A stretch of 64,000 nt of DNA. Source: Owenia fusiformis. Taxonomy: Eukaryota > Annelida > Polychaeta > Sabellida > Oweniidae. The stretch covers positions 49,493,885-49,557,884 of the forward strand of contig CAIIXF020000001.1 in the NCBI GenBank assembly GCA_903813345.2, given 5' to 3'. This document shows positions 55,801 to 64,000 of this stretch, piece after piece. Both the position numbers and the translations under genes were made by a program. Under the pieces are notes generated by a model, which saw only the letters and a program-made list of their open reading frames with translations, made no database searches and was not told where the DNA came from. Positions within the stretch are counted from its first letter, which is position 1, and every line of letters begins with the position of its first letter.

Positions 55801-58800
55801 AAAGGGTACTTAAAACTGTTGGGGTTTTAGAAAATAGGCATTATCTAGAACGAAAAGAGTAATCAAAAACAGTTGGGTTTTTAGAAAATAGGCATGATAT
55901 AGAAAGAAAAGAGTAATTTGTGATAATTTTCTCGAAACTAACTGTAACTGATCTCTATCCCTTTTATTTGATGAAATCATATTATTGTAACATCAGGACT
56001 TTTTCAACGAACAGAAAAATTAGGAAAGAGAGCTAAAAACAAGGACATACATATATTCATCTAAAAAGCCTGGTAATCATCAAGAAAATAACTTTGTGTT
56101 TTTTTTATATTGTCGTCTTGAGGACTAAAAAGTTGAAACACTATGTAAAAACCAAGAAGGAATGTTATGACTTTTACTAATATATCATGTATCTATTCTG
56201 TCTTTGGTGGTTTGTCCAACAATCTCATATGACTGAAGATCAACATCAATGTCATCATTTACAGTCTCATTTACAGCTTGTGTATTTCCTGATGTAACTC
56301 TGTTGCTCTCCTTTGGTTTCTTGCCATGAAAGAAATTCCAAAGTTTCTTAGATATAGTTTTTGTCATTGAGAGTTGACTGATGTCGAGATGTGACATATG
56401 TGAATGTAGATTACTACTAGACCTAGGAGGAAGACCTAGAGAGGCCGAGGGCTTCTCATCTTCAAATGCTTTCAGAACTTTGGGCCAGAACCATTTCCTT
56501 GTACGCTCATTAAAATAGTCTAAGGGTGAAAAATGGCGGACCATGGTAGGCTCACTTGACCAATCATGGATTCTGATTGGCAAAAGCTTTTTGTTGCATA
56601 TTGGATCTGCAAAATGTAACATGTTTATTATGTGCATGTACAGGGTGAGCCAAAAAAGGTACTAGTCACGCAAACAAATGGTTCATCCAACACAATCAGC
56701 CATTAACATTCAATCAAACATGCAAGCAGAACACTTTTTAGCAACAATATCTCTTTTAACTTGAAACAGAACCTGGAAGTAAAGAAATTGGCATTATCAT
56801 TTGAAATCACCGTTCTTTTCTCATGTTCTTGTTTGTGATCAATTTAAAACTTAAACAGTGAGATGTTTAAAGTAGCTGTAAAACAAAATGATAACTTGAC
56901 TAAGAACTTACCATTAGAGAGGCTCTGAGCAAACTTAGCTTTGATATTACCATAAAAGAGGATCTGGGCAAACTTGACTAAGAACTTACCATTAGACAGG
57001 GCCTGAGCAAATTTGACCAAGAACTTACCATAAGAGGACCTAAGTAAACTTGACCTAGAACTTACCATAAGATAGGACCTAAGTAAACTTGACCTAGAAC
57101 TTACTGTTAGAGAGGGCCTGAGCAAACTTGACCTAGAACTTACCATAATATAGGACCTAAGTAAACTTGACCTAGAACTTACTGTTAGAGAGGGCCTGAG
57201 AACACTTGACTTTGAACTTAACATTAGAGAGGGCCTGAGCAAACTTGACCTAGAACTTACCATTAGAGGACCTAAGTAAACTTGACCTAGAACTTACTGT
57301 AAGAGAGGGCCTGAGAACACTTGACCTAGAACTTACCATTAGACAGGGCCTGAGCAAACTTGACCTAGAACTTACCATTAGAGGACCTAAGTAAACTTGA
57401 CCTAGAACTTACTGTAAGAGAGGGCCTGAGAACACTTGACCTTGAACTTACCATTAGAGAGGGCCTGAGCAAACATGACCTAGAACTTACCATTAGAGGA
57501 CCTAAGTAAACTTGACCTAGAACTTACCATAAGATAGGATCTAAGTAAACTTGACCTAGAACTTACTGTTAGAGAGGGCCTGAGAACACTTGACCTTGAA
57601 CTTAACATTAGAGAGGGCCTGAGCAAACTTGACCTAGAACTTACCATTAGAGGACCTAAGTAAACTTGATCTAGAACTTACTGCAAGAGAGGGCCTGAGA
57701 ACACTTGACCTTGAACTTACCATTAGAATGGGCCTGAGCAAACTTGACATAGAACTTACCATTAGAGGACCTAAGTAAACTTGACCTAGAACTTACCATA
57801 AGATAGGACCTAAGTAAACTTGACCTAGAACTTACTGTTAGAGAGGGCCTGAGAAAACTTGACCTTGAACTTACCATAAGAGAGGGCCTGAGCAAACTTG
57901 ACATAGAACTAACCATAAGATAGGGCCTGAGCAAATTTGACCTAGAATGTACCATTAGAGAGGGTCTTAGTAAACTTGACAGGTAACTTATTATTAGACA
58001 GGGCCTATGCAAACTTCACCAAGGACTTACCATTAGACAGGGCCTGGGCAAATTTGACCTAGAACTTACCATTAGACAGGGCCTGGGCCAACTTGACCAA
58101 GAACTTTTCATTAGAGGACCTAAGCAAACTTGACCAAGAACTTACCATTAGACAGGGCTTGAGCAAACTTGACCAAGAACTTACCATAAGACAAGGCTTG
58201 AGCAAACTTGACCAAGAACTTACCATTAGAGAGGGTCTTAGCAAACTTGACATGGAACTTATCATTAAAGGACCTCAACAAACTTGACCAGAACTTACCA
58301 GTAGACATGGAACTTATTATTAGACAGGGCCTGAGCAAATTTGACCTCGAACTTACCATTAGAGGTCCTAAGCAAACCTGACCAAGAAATTACCATTAGA
58401 CAGGGCATGACCAAACTTGACATAGAACTTACCATTAGAGAGGGCCTGGGTGAGCAAATTTAACCAAGAACTTACCATTAGAGGACCTAAGTAAACTTGA
58501 CTTAGAACTTACCATTAAAGAGGACCTGAGCTTTGACCTGTCACTTACCATTAGAGAGGGTGTGAACAAATTTGACCTAGAACTTACCATTAAACAGGGC
58601 TGAGCAAACTTGACCAAGAACTTATCATTACAGGTCCTGGGCAAATTTGACCAAGAACTTACCATTAGACAGGGCCGGAGCAAACTTGACCAAGAACTTA
58701 CCATTAGACAGAGCCTGAGCAAATTTGACCAAGACCTTACCATTAGACAGGGTTGGAGCAAATTTGACCAAGAACTTATCATTAGAGGTCCAGGGCAAAC

Positions 58801-60058
58801 TCGACCAAGAACTTACCATTAGACAGGGCCTGAGCAAATTTGACCAAGAACTTACCATTAGACAGGGCCTGAGCAAACTTGACCTGGAACTGGCACTCTG
58901 GAGACAGCTTCCACTTCTCTGAGAGAACAATCACCACACGTGAGCACCTGTAACAAGTAACTGCATCTAATTACATGTACATGGAAAGGTGTTCTATGTT
59001 TTTTATCTGATAATGGTAATAGGGATTCATCATGTTCTTTTCACAGTAAGTGTGTCACTTTATCTACTATAATTTGTCCTATATCATTCGAAAGTTACTT
59101 TTATGGCAGTTTGCTGTTTAAAATGTTTTATCAAGATGTACCAAGGCTCAATAAATAGAATAAATAGAAAATATTATTTTTCAAGGTTTTTTATATCGTT
59201 TTGAATTTATCAAAAAAACTTTATGTTGAAATAAGTCATTACTTTTCCTAAGGAAGTTAGTAAGCAGATAAAATAAAGAAATATCCTGATGATAATCGCA
59301 AACCTTTTCTCCATAAGTTCTGCAGTGACGACTGTTCTGAAGTTACCACTAGTTCTGAGATCTCTATCCGGAATGAAAAGCTTTTTGCCATTTTCTTTTT
59401 CCAGTTTTTGGATCAACTGAAGCACAAAATCCAAGTCATCCTCGTGGTAGCTCACATAGGCATCAAAGTGCTGTTTTCTTTCTGGTGCTGAAAACAAAGT
59501 ATTTAGTCACTAAAGGAACATTCTAGGAAAAGGAAAATGATGTAATTATTGGTACAAAAGCAGGGTTTCTACAACATTTTCATCAAGAGAATCTCTGAGA
59601 TTTCCAAGACACTGAAGGCAAAAATATTGGCTTCCAAATTTTCTGCTTTGCCCGGCCTCCCGAAAGCCCAAATAAATAGATTTTCCTTACATTTTCAGAT
59701 CTGTAGGAACCATTCAAAGACTCCTTGATTTATTGTTTCATGATGGATAATCATTTAAATCATAGCAAAATGCATGACACATGTCATACCAGAACATAAA
59801 ATTGAGACCAATAATATTCATCATGTATATAAGTCATGAGACCTATTGAAACAGGTTAGGGTCTTCATCTTGGAGTGGTACTAAATGATAATGCTTTAAC
59901 AATTAACATGAGATTGAAAAAGATCCGTTACAAGAGTGGGTGTAATGTAGTCTTGCAAAGTGAAAATTTTGAATCCCAAAGAAACTTACTATCCCCTACA
60001 GCAAACAGCATATCATCAACAGGCACTACTAGCTCAGGCTCACACTCAGAGCTATCTA
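52567..60058 (-). CDS. MYD88-like: MyD88-like TIR-domain gene, 3' part, with three candidate alternative terminal exons
   Basis: Constant exons on the minus strand are 59990-60058, 59304-59487 and 58856-58947, followed by alternative last exons 56185-56606, 53925-54280 and 52567-52835. The constant part reads DSSECEPELVVPVDDMLF and then PERKQHFDAYVSYHEDDLDF (TIR box 1), KLFIPDRDLRTSGNFR (box 2/BB loop), ELMEKRCSRVVIVLSEKW and ECQFQVKFAQALSN. This order, with the 'DSS...PER-x-FDA' lead-in, matches the intermediate region and TIR of MyD88, the adaptor linking Toll/IL-1-type receptors to IRAK kinases. No death domain was recognised; it should lie further 5', probably beyond the window. The BB loop lacks the usual Pro-Gly. 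All joins agree in phase (constant exon 3 ends one base into a codon; all three terminal exons begin with the two completing bases). Confidence 0.85.
53613..53690. repeat. About 20-bp tandem repeat, 4 copies
   Basis: Four copies of 'ataagtgat(c/t)t(a/g)gcctata' in a row between terminal exons c3 and c2. Confidence 0.85.
53925..54280 (-). CDS. MYD88-like: Terminal exon c2: TIR second half, variant 2, with Ser-rich tail
   Basis: Follows a TTATTTTTAG acceptor, same phase as c1 and c3. It reads HVKNKVIVPIRMTDKDD, an LDYYK strand, and box 3 as WFWKRVLDVFEI, then a basic segment (VWKKTFSRTVNRKIR) and a Ser-rich end with a run of eight Ser (SSTSSSSSSSQMSD). It has 118 residues before TAG. An ATTAAA variant hexamer on this strand (53,752 region) is the best poly(A) candidate. 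Compared with c1 it keeps the fold-defining positions but differs elsewhere, as expected of an old exon duplication. Confidence 0.8.
55610..55915. repeat. About 53-bp tandem array, 6 copies
   Basis: AGAAAATAGGCAT recurs at 55618, 55671, 55724, 55776, 55829 and 55883, with 'gaaaagagtaat' and 'gttggg(g/t)tttt' in most units. It is non-coding and lies between terminal exons c2 and c1, just past the c1 poly(A)-type signal. Confidence 0.9.
55963..55968 (-). promoter_or_regulatory. Poly(A) signal AATAAA for terminal exon c1
   Basis: Canonical hexamer on the minus strand 217 bp past the c1 stop, which would allow transcripts to end there rather than continue to c2 and c3. Confidence 0.5.
56185..56606 (-). 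CDS. MYD88-like: Terminal exon c1: TIR second half, variant 1, with long tail
   Basis: Follows a TTTTGCAG acceptor. Joined to the constant exon it gives ...ALSN-D-PICNKKLLPIRIHDW, an LDYFNE strand and box 3 as KWFWPKVLKAFED, then about 90 residues of hydrophilic tail with a basic, aromatic patch (KKLWNFFHGKKPKE) and an acidic end (NDDIDVDLQSYE). Stop TGA at 56185. This is the terminal exon nearest the constant exons and lies directly after the 39-bp array in transcription order. Confidence 0.85.
56639..56720. mobile_element. Solo mariner-like terminal sequence
   Basis: TACAGGGTGAGCCAAAAAAG matches the edge seen at about 28,215, but no opposite end or transposase frame is recognised, so this is a fragment. 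Confidence 0.45.
56894..58883 (-). repeat. 39-bp minisatellite made from TIR exon 3' end plus its 5' splice site, about 51 copies
   Basis: On the gene strand each unit is GTCAAGTTTGCTCAGGCCCT, then GTCTAATG|GTAAGTTCTTG: the last 28 bases of the constant TIR exon (coding VKFAQALSN) followed by the first 11 intron bases. The genuine exon end (58856) is the first unit in transcription order; roughly 50 diverged copies follow to 56,894. Most are 39 bp, a subclass with 'gaggacctaag' (plus strand) is 37 bp, and a few are irregular. Most keep G|GTAAGT, ACAGTAAGT or a close variant. In the distal half, units recur in a higher-order pattern of three to four types. It sits in the intron between the constant exon and terminal exon c1. 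Confidence 0.95.
58856..58947 (-). CDS. MYD88-like: Constant TIR exon b, source of the 39-bp array
   Basis: From the GTTACAG acceptor to donor AATG|GTAAGTTC. It encodes CSRVVIVLSEKW, KLSPECQF and QVKFAQALSN, the middle of the TIR domain (the vertebrate MyD88 counterpart is the segment with VVVVSDDYL and KFALSL). The donor at 58856/58855 is the only one whose upstream sequence is the complete exon; the next copy, ending at 58817, would add 13 residues in frame. Confidence 0.9.
59304..59487 (-). CDS. MYD88-like: Constant TIR exon a (boxes 1 and 2)
   Basis: Acceptor TTTTCAG, donor AAAAG|GTTTGC. It encodes PERKQHFDAYVSYHEDDL (box 1), a helix (FVLQLIQKLEKENGKK) and KLFIPDRDLRTSGNFRTVVT (box 2 with the BB loop), ending ELMEKR. 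The usual BB-loop Pro is replaced: the loop reads RDLRTSGN. Confidence 0.9.
59990..60058 (-). CDS. MYD88-like: Linker exon upstream of the TIR domain
   Basis: Bounded by TTATTTCAG and GGATA|GTAAGT. It gives 22 codons, DSSECEPELVVPVDDMLFAV then GD, joining to T-PERKQHF. The DSS at its start and the acidic/hydrophobic character match the MyD88 intermediate region between death domain and TIR. It needs one base from an upstream exon. Confidence 0.75.
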
Positions 60059-60422
60059 CTGAAATAAACAATACATAAAGTATATATATTTACTAAATAT
60101 TAACATCATTCTGATTTACAAGACCCTTCTTATCTATCATTTGTATGGGAAGGTCAAGACAAAGTGACAGTGTATATCATCCTCATGCATTCAATCATCT
60201 GGTTGTTACTAATGTAACAATGTGTTTTAAGTCTCATTGTCATGGCAACAGTTCTGCAAAACAAAGATTTTGTATTGAAAAGTATGTATAGTTCAGAAAT
60301 CCTGCACACTTTTGTGCTGTTATTGGGATATGGCACTTTATCACATACTATTTAGAAATCTAGTGATTTGATTGGTTGCTTTCTATGACGTATTTCCCGT
60401 ATCACATAGATTTCCTATGATA

Positions 60423-61390
60423 CAGGGTGACAAAAAAAAACTGGAACCCATAAATCATAAAATTTCTCAGAAAGTATTATACCTACATTCTTCATTTCTT
60501 CAGGGTAGAAACTAGACTGAATGCATGACAAAATGACATAATAATGAGTACTGTAGCTTAGATATTAATCATGCCATGGACGACAGAAGAAAATACTTAT
60601 ATTGTGAGAAAGTATATCGAGACAAAAAGACAAACTGCCTATATGAGAGATCACAGGGCAAGAAGAGCCCCTTGCAAGTCACAGATCTTTAGGCTTGTAC
60701 AGAAGTTTGATTCAGAAGGAACTGTAAAACCAACAAAGAAGAAAAGTGATGGTAAACCAACCTATTCGGGGAGAGAGAGGTCTGTCAGAACTCAAGACAA
60801 CTCAACAGTCAACTCAGAACGTTACATTCCTAACGTTCAAAAGTTTTGGAGAGAGCTGGGTAGACGACGTGACTTGAGAAGGGACCAGCAATGGTTCCAA
60901 CAAGATGGTGCCACACCCCACACCTCAAATGAGTCCATTCAATGGCTTCAGGCTCACTTTGGTGATCAATTAATCAGTCACCATACCCGCCACATCTGCC
61001 CCCCCCCTCCACTCCCCTGATTTGAACCCCCCAAATTTTTATCTGTGGAGGTATCTCAAGGATAATGTGTATACAGATAGTCCACTGACCATTGATGACC
61101 TCAAACTCAACATTGGAAGACTAATTAGAGAGATAGACAGATATGAATGCAGTCGGGTCATGGACAATTTTGCAAGAAGAATCCAGCTCTGCATCCAACG
61201 TTGTGGTGCACATTTGGAGCACATTATCTAATCGTGCCTCATTTGGAGACTAATTGAGCTATAATGCTAAAACTTTATCATCTTGTCATACATTCAGTTG
61301 ACTATACATGTACCCAATAACTAAGCTCAATATGCATTATTGACGAAGTTATCAAGACTTAAGTGGGTTCCAGTTTTTTTTGTCACCCTG
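60423..61390 (+). mobile_element. Mariner/Tc1-type element, 968 bp, internally deleted
   Basis: Terminal inverted repeats of about 28 bp (CAGGGTGACAAAAAAAA then CTGGAACCCA) are flanked on both sides by TA, the target duplication of the Tc1/mariner superfamily. It contains a broken transposase gene (60571-61231). The ends differ by one A in the A-run. Confidence 0.9.
60571..61231 (+). pseudogene. Degenerate mariner-type transposase
   Basis: The first frame (60571-61020) has an N-terminal helix-turn-helix-like part (KSQIFRLVQKFDSEGTVKP), then jumps to the later catalytic part around WFQQDGATPHTS, which holds one catalytic Asp. The segment with the first catalytic Asp seems deleted. A poly-C run near 61,000 shifts the frame; the remainder (DLNPPNFYLWRYLKDNVYT, matching the usual 'DLNP.DFYLWG.LKD' block) continues in another frame to the stop at 61229-61231. 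It is not functional as it stands. Confidence 0.8.
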
Positions 61391-61606
61391 TACAAGCACA
61401 CGTACCACACGTTGTCTATGGTAACGAAATGACGTCATACAACTTTATTCTATTCTTTCCTGATTCAAAATGACGTCATATATAGGCTATGTTACTATTT
61501 CTAGAAACGATGAATTCGTTATTTGAGGAACTAGAAGTTAGAACGACAAAGAAAGATATCGATCAAATCACTAGATTTCTACATAGTATGTGATAAAATC
61601 GTCATC

Positions 61607-61738
61607 ACACATTTCAGTGTATGCGATACGGGAAATATTCCACTCAGTAAAAAAGTATCACCACTCAAGCTGCGCTTTCGTGGTTATACAATTTTTACTT
61701 TCATGGAATATTTCCCGTATCGCATGCTGAAACGTGTA
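61607..61738. repeat. Palindromic hairpin element
   Basis: TGCGATACGGGAAATATTCC near 61,621 is mirrored by GGAATATTTCCCGTATCGCA near 61,706, with further pairing outward ('cacatttcag' and 'ctgaaacgtgt'). A related word lies at about 60,390 (TATTTCCCGTATCACA), linking it to the neighbouring inverted-repeat element. Confidence 0.75.
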
Positions 61739-61918
61739 ATAACTGATAGTATGCTTCTTTTTTAAAGAAAGGGTTGGGCTGTTTTTTTGTCATATTTATT
61801 GGGATCATAGTCATTACACTGTTCATTGCCATTAATATTAAAGTGACCTGGTACCGATTCCTTTACATCAATACAATTGCCTCTCAAGATACAAGTATGT
61901 AAACATACAGTCATCTAC

Positions 61919-61951
61919 CTGTACCGCTGACAAATCTAACAGCTTTGAATT
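61919..61951 (-). CDS. MYD88-like: Tentative micro-exon of the MyD88-like gene
   Basis: A possible 33-bp exon between TTCTCAG and ACAG|GTAGAT, reading FKAVRFVSGT and ending one base into a codon. Joined to the linker exon it gives a V-D-S-S sequence, which matches the MyD88 intermediate region. The acceptor tract is poor in pyrimidines and the exon very short, so this is only a candidate. Confidence 0.25.
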
Positions 61952-64000
61952 CTGAGAATTCTTTATTTAGATTAAATTTTTTTAAATAGGAATAGGACTA
62001 CAACACAAAGCAAGATGTTAATGTCAATTGATTGCTGACATACATAGATTTCTATTGAAATATCCTAAAAACTAAAATTTGAAAAATGTTCTCCTGCAAA
62101 ACAAATGTGCCACTCATAATACCTTACTGTAGACTTCTTTAGATTGGCGGGTCGGGTGCAATATTTCGCGCCCTGTGGCATGGAGGATGGGATTTACGCG
62201 TGTTTATAAAAGTCATTGAATGGAGTTCAATTGAAATATATTTAAACTTTTACGCACTTACATGGATTTTATAATATAGATGTACACGTATATTGATAGG
62301 GTATGCAGAAATTCCAAAGTGAAGCTATTCTGATCAAGCTCTTTGGTTGAATCCAAATATTTTTTTGAACTAAAAATTGCAAAACATATTAAAATGTGAC
62401 ATAAGAAACCATTCTCAGGAATCGATTATTAGACAATATTAGATAAGTTTATTAGTTGTAGAATTTTTTTCAAAATGTCAAGGTGACCTCTGTATGAATT
62501 ACCTGGTCTTCTAAATATTTTTCCCATTACCTGGGTGACCTGTCTGTCTGTTTGTATCCTATAAGATGTTATAATGCCATCAATATGATCATGCATACCT
62601 TAAACATTGTACTGATTCTAATGATCTCATAAAAATACTCTTTATTTCAAATAACTTTTTTAAAAACTGGTATCTAAATACAACAGATTTCATATATGAC
62701 TTTCAGTTTCGTTTATTAACTTTGAGAAGGCAGTATAGAGGATTTATAGCCAACTTAAAGTTTGCAGGCTTATACCAGGAATAGTATCTCCTCATACACT
62801 GTACTAAAAGACATTGCCCACAATGTAATCCAATGGGTTGGAAAGAATGGCCGACGGACCAGTTTTAACGTTATCCGATTTTGTTGAAAAAAATCAGTGA
62901 ACTATTGGCACCATTTGTAACCCCATGTTAAAGGGCCATTATGATCTGAGAACATTCTTGAAAAATGAAACACCCTACACTGGAATCATCTATTTATCCA
63001 TCAATATAGCGAGTTATCTATTTAGGATGTCTACCAAGCAACTGATTTATGCAACAGCTACAGGAGATCTTTCTGATCTCTTGCAAGGTTTAAATTAACG
63101 GAATAAGGCGTTTTAATGACTTATGTAACTAAATCTTTATTTTTAACTTCATTTAGAAGATTTTTTATAATACAGTGCATGCATAGTATAAACACATGAA
63201 TAGATTGTTAGTGTAAAGTTCATACTTAAAGTACTTTAGGAACATAAGTTGGTCTAAAACATGAATATTAAAAAAGCTATTGAGTACATTTGAAATTAGA
63301 AAAAGCGCCATTAATCTGGTTTACTTCCTTGTATATTTCTCTGAATCTACCATGCTGAAAAAATATTGAGAATTGATTCGTCTTGTAAAGCACACCTGAT
63401 TTCACAAAAGAATGAAAGAAGAGTGTCTTTAAAAGCTGAGTAAATTTTTTTGGAAAATAGGCTTTATTTTATATTGTAATAAAAATCTACATAAATCTTA
63501 AGTGATTTATTTGTTCCATAAATGTATCAATATTGATTTAATAAAATTTGAATCAATGTCAAACTGACTGTTAAGTCATTTTTTCTCTGTTCAGTTTTAT
63601 TCTCATTTTTGAAAGTACAATTTAAATGTACACTGTTTACCATACCCAGTGAGTCATCTTGGGATTTTTATGATTTAGGCATTTTCACGAATAAGTGACA
63701 CTTTTCCATTTCAAAATGTCAAAATTTTTTTTTCAAGTTTTCCTTATTGTTTATGAAGATTTTTGCTCTTTTATATGTCAGGCTTTTGATGATGTAAAAA
63801 TTCCTAAGTATCCGCATCTGCAAATTTACAAAATACTGTCATCTTTATAGGTACTGAAATTGGCATTACGGACAATTCACGCTCAATATGCTCACAAACC
63901 AACATTCAAAACAGGAATATTATTGTTTCTGACATATTTTTTAAGTCTTATATCATTGATAACACATTTTGTACAACAACTGGTTGCAAAATATGAAGAA
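61952..64000. other. AT-rich right edge, no firm gene
   Basis: I searched the minus strand for a death-domain exon and found none convincing. On the plus strand, 63,028-63,087 reads MSTKQLIYATATGDLSDLLQ before a possible weak donor (GTTTAAAT), which resembles the start of an ankyrin-repeat protein, but this is a single short frame. Confidence 0.4.

Larger units (their letters stand above)
60337..61597. mobile_element. Inverted-repeat element (MITE-like) interrupted by a mariner-like insertion
   Basis: 60337-60372 and 61562-61597 are inverted copies, about 36 bp with a few mismatches (core TTTATCACATACTAT and AGAAATCTAGTGATTTGAT). The mariner-like element at 60423-61390 interrupts it. True outer borders could lie further out. 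Confidence 0.55.

Noticed and set aside
56844-58930. Many open frames on both strands with Ser/Leu/Arg-rich repeats
   Set aside because: These are translations of the 39-bp exon-edge array. The true reading frame stops within two units of the genuine exon.
61952-64000. Death-domain exon of the MyD88-like gene
   Set aside because: Expected upstream on the minus strand, but no frame with death-domain features and correct splice sites was found. It probably lies outside the window.

Overview
The window is animal genomic DNA: AT-rich, gene-sparse, with short exons bounded by GT/AG introns, long introns, microsatellites, minisatellites, foldback elements and a decayed mariner-type transposon. The proteins (an Abl interactor, the bHLH-zip factor MLX, a MyD88-like TIR protein, a PP2C-like phosphatase) are metazoan. 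MLX and Abi stay close to their vertebrate counterparts, so a marine invertebrate, perhaps a deuterostome such as a hemichordate, is plausible; the sequence alone does not prove this.

Layout. 1-11.9 kb: no gene I recognise; a foldback/duplicated repeat at the left edge and a 101-bp tandem array near 6.1-6.8 kb. 11.96-22.14 kb (+): a PP2C-like phosphatase gene of the CG9801 type, with a probable upstream exon encoding a C2H2 finger. 26.0-26.25 kb (-): a small Cys-rich membrane protein of unknown function. 27.5-35.7 kb: intergenic, with a 23/24-bp minisatellite and a hairpin element. 35.76-40.03 kb (-): a complete Abl interactor (8 coding exons, 438 aa). 40.24-46.20 kb (+): a complete MLX (7 coding exons, 223 aa), head to head with Abi across 208 bp. 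46.2-52.5 kb: intergenic, with a 1.6-kb inverted-repeat transposon carrying a 5-bp target duplication. 52.57-60.06 kb (-): the 3' part of a MyD88-like TIR gene; its 5' part, including any death domain, is not recognised and probably lies past the right edge. A degenerate mariner-like element nested in another inverted-repeat element sits upstream of it.

The most unusual content is at exon edges. The MyD88-like gene has one constant first half of the TIR domain and three candidate terminal exons (56.2, 53.9 and 52.6 kb), all in the same splice phase, each completing the TIR domain differently, each with its own stop and a nearby poly(A)-type hexamer. Between the constant exon and the first terminal exon lie about 50 tandem copies of a 39-bp unit that is the 3' end of the constant exon plus its own 5' splice site. 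Independently, the PP2C-like gene carries about 11 tandem copies of a 34-bp unit made from the 3' end of one of its exons plus that exon's 5' splice site. A third gene, Abi, has a two-copy duplication across a 3' splice site. Tandem expansion of exon-intron junctions, recurring in neighbouring genes, is the signal I consider most worth following up.
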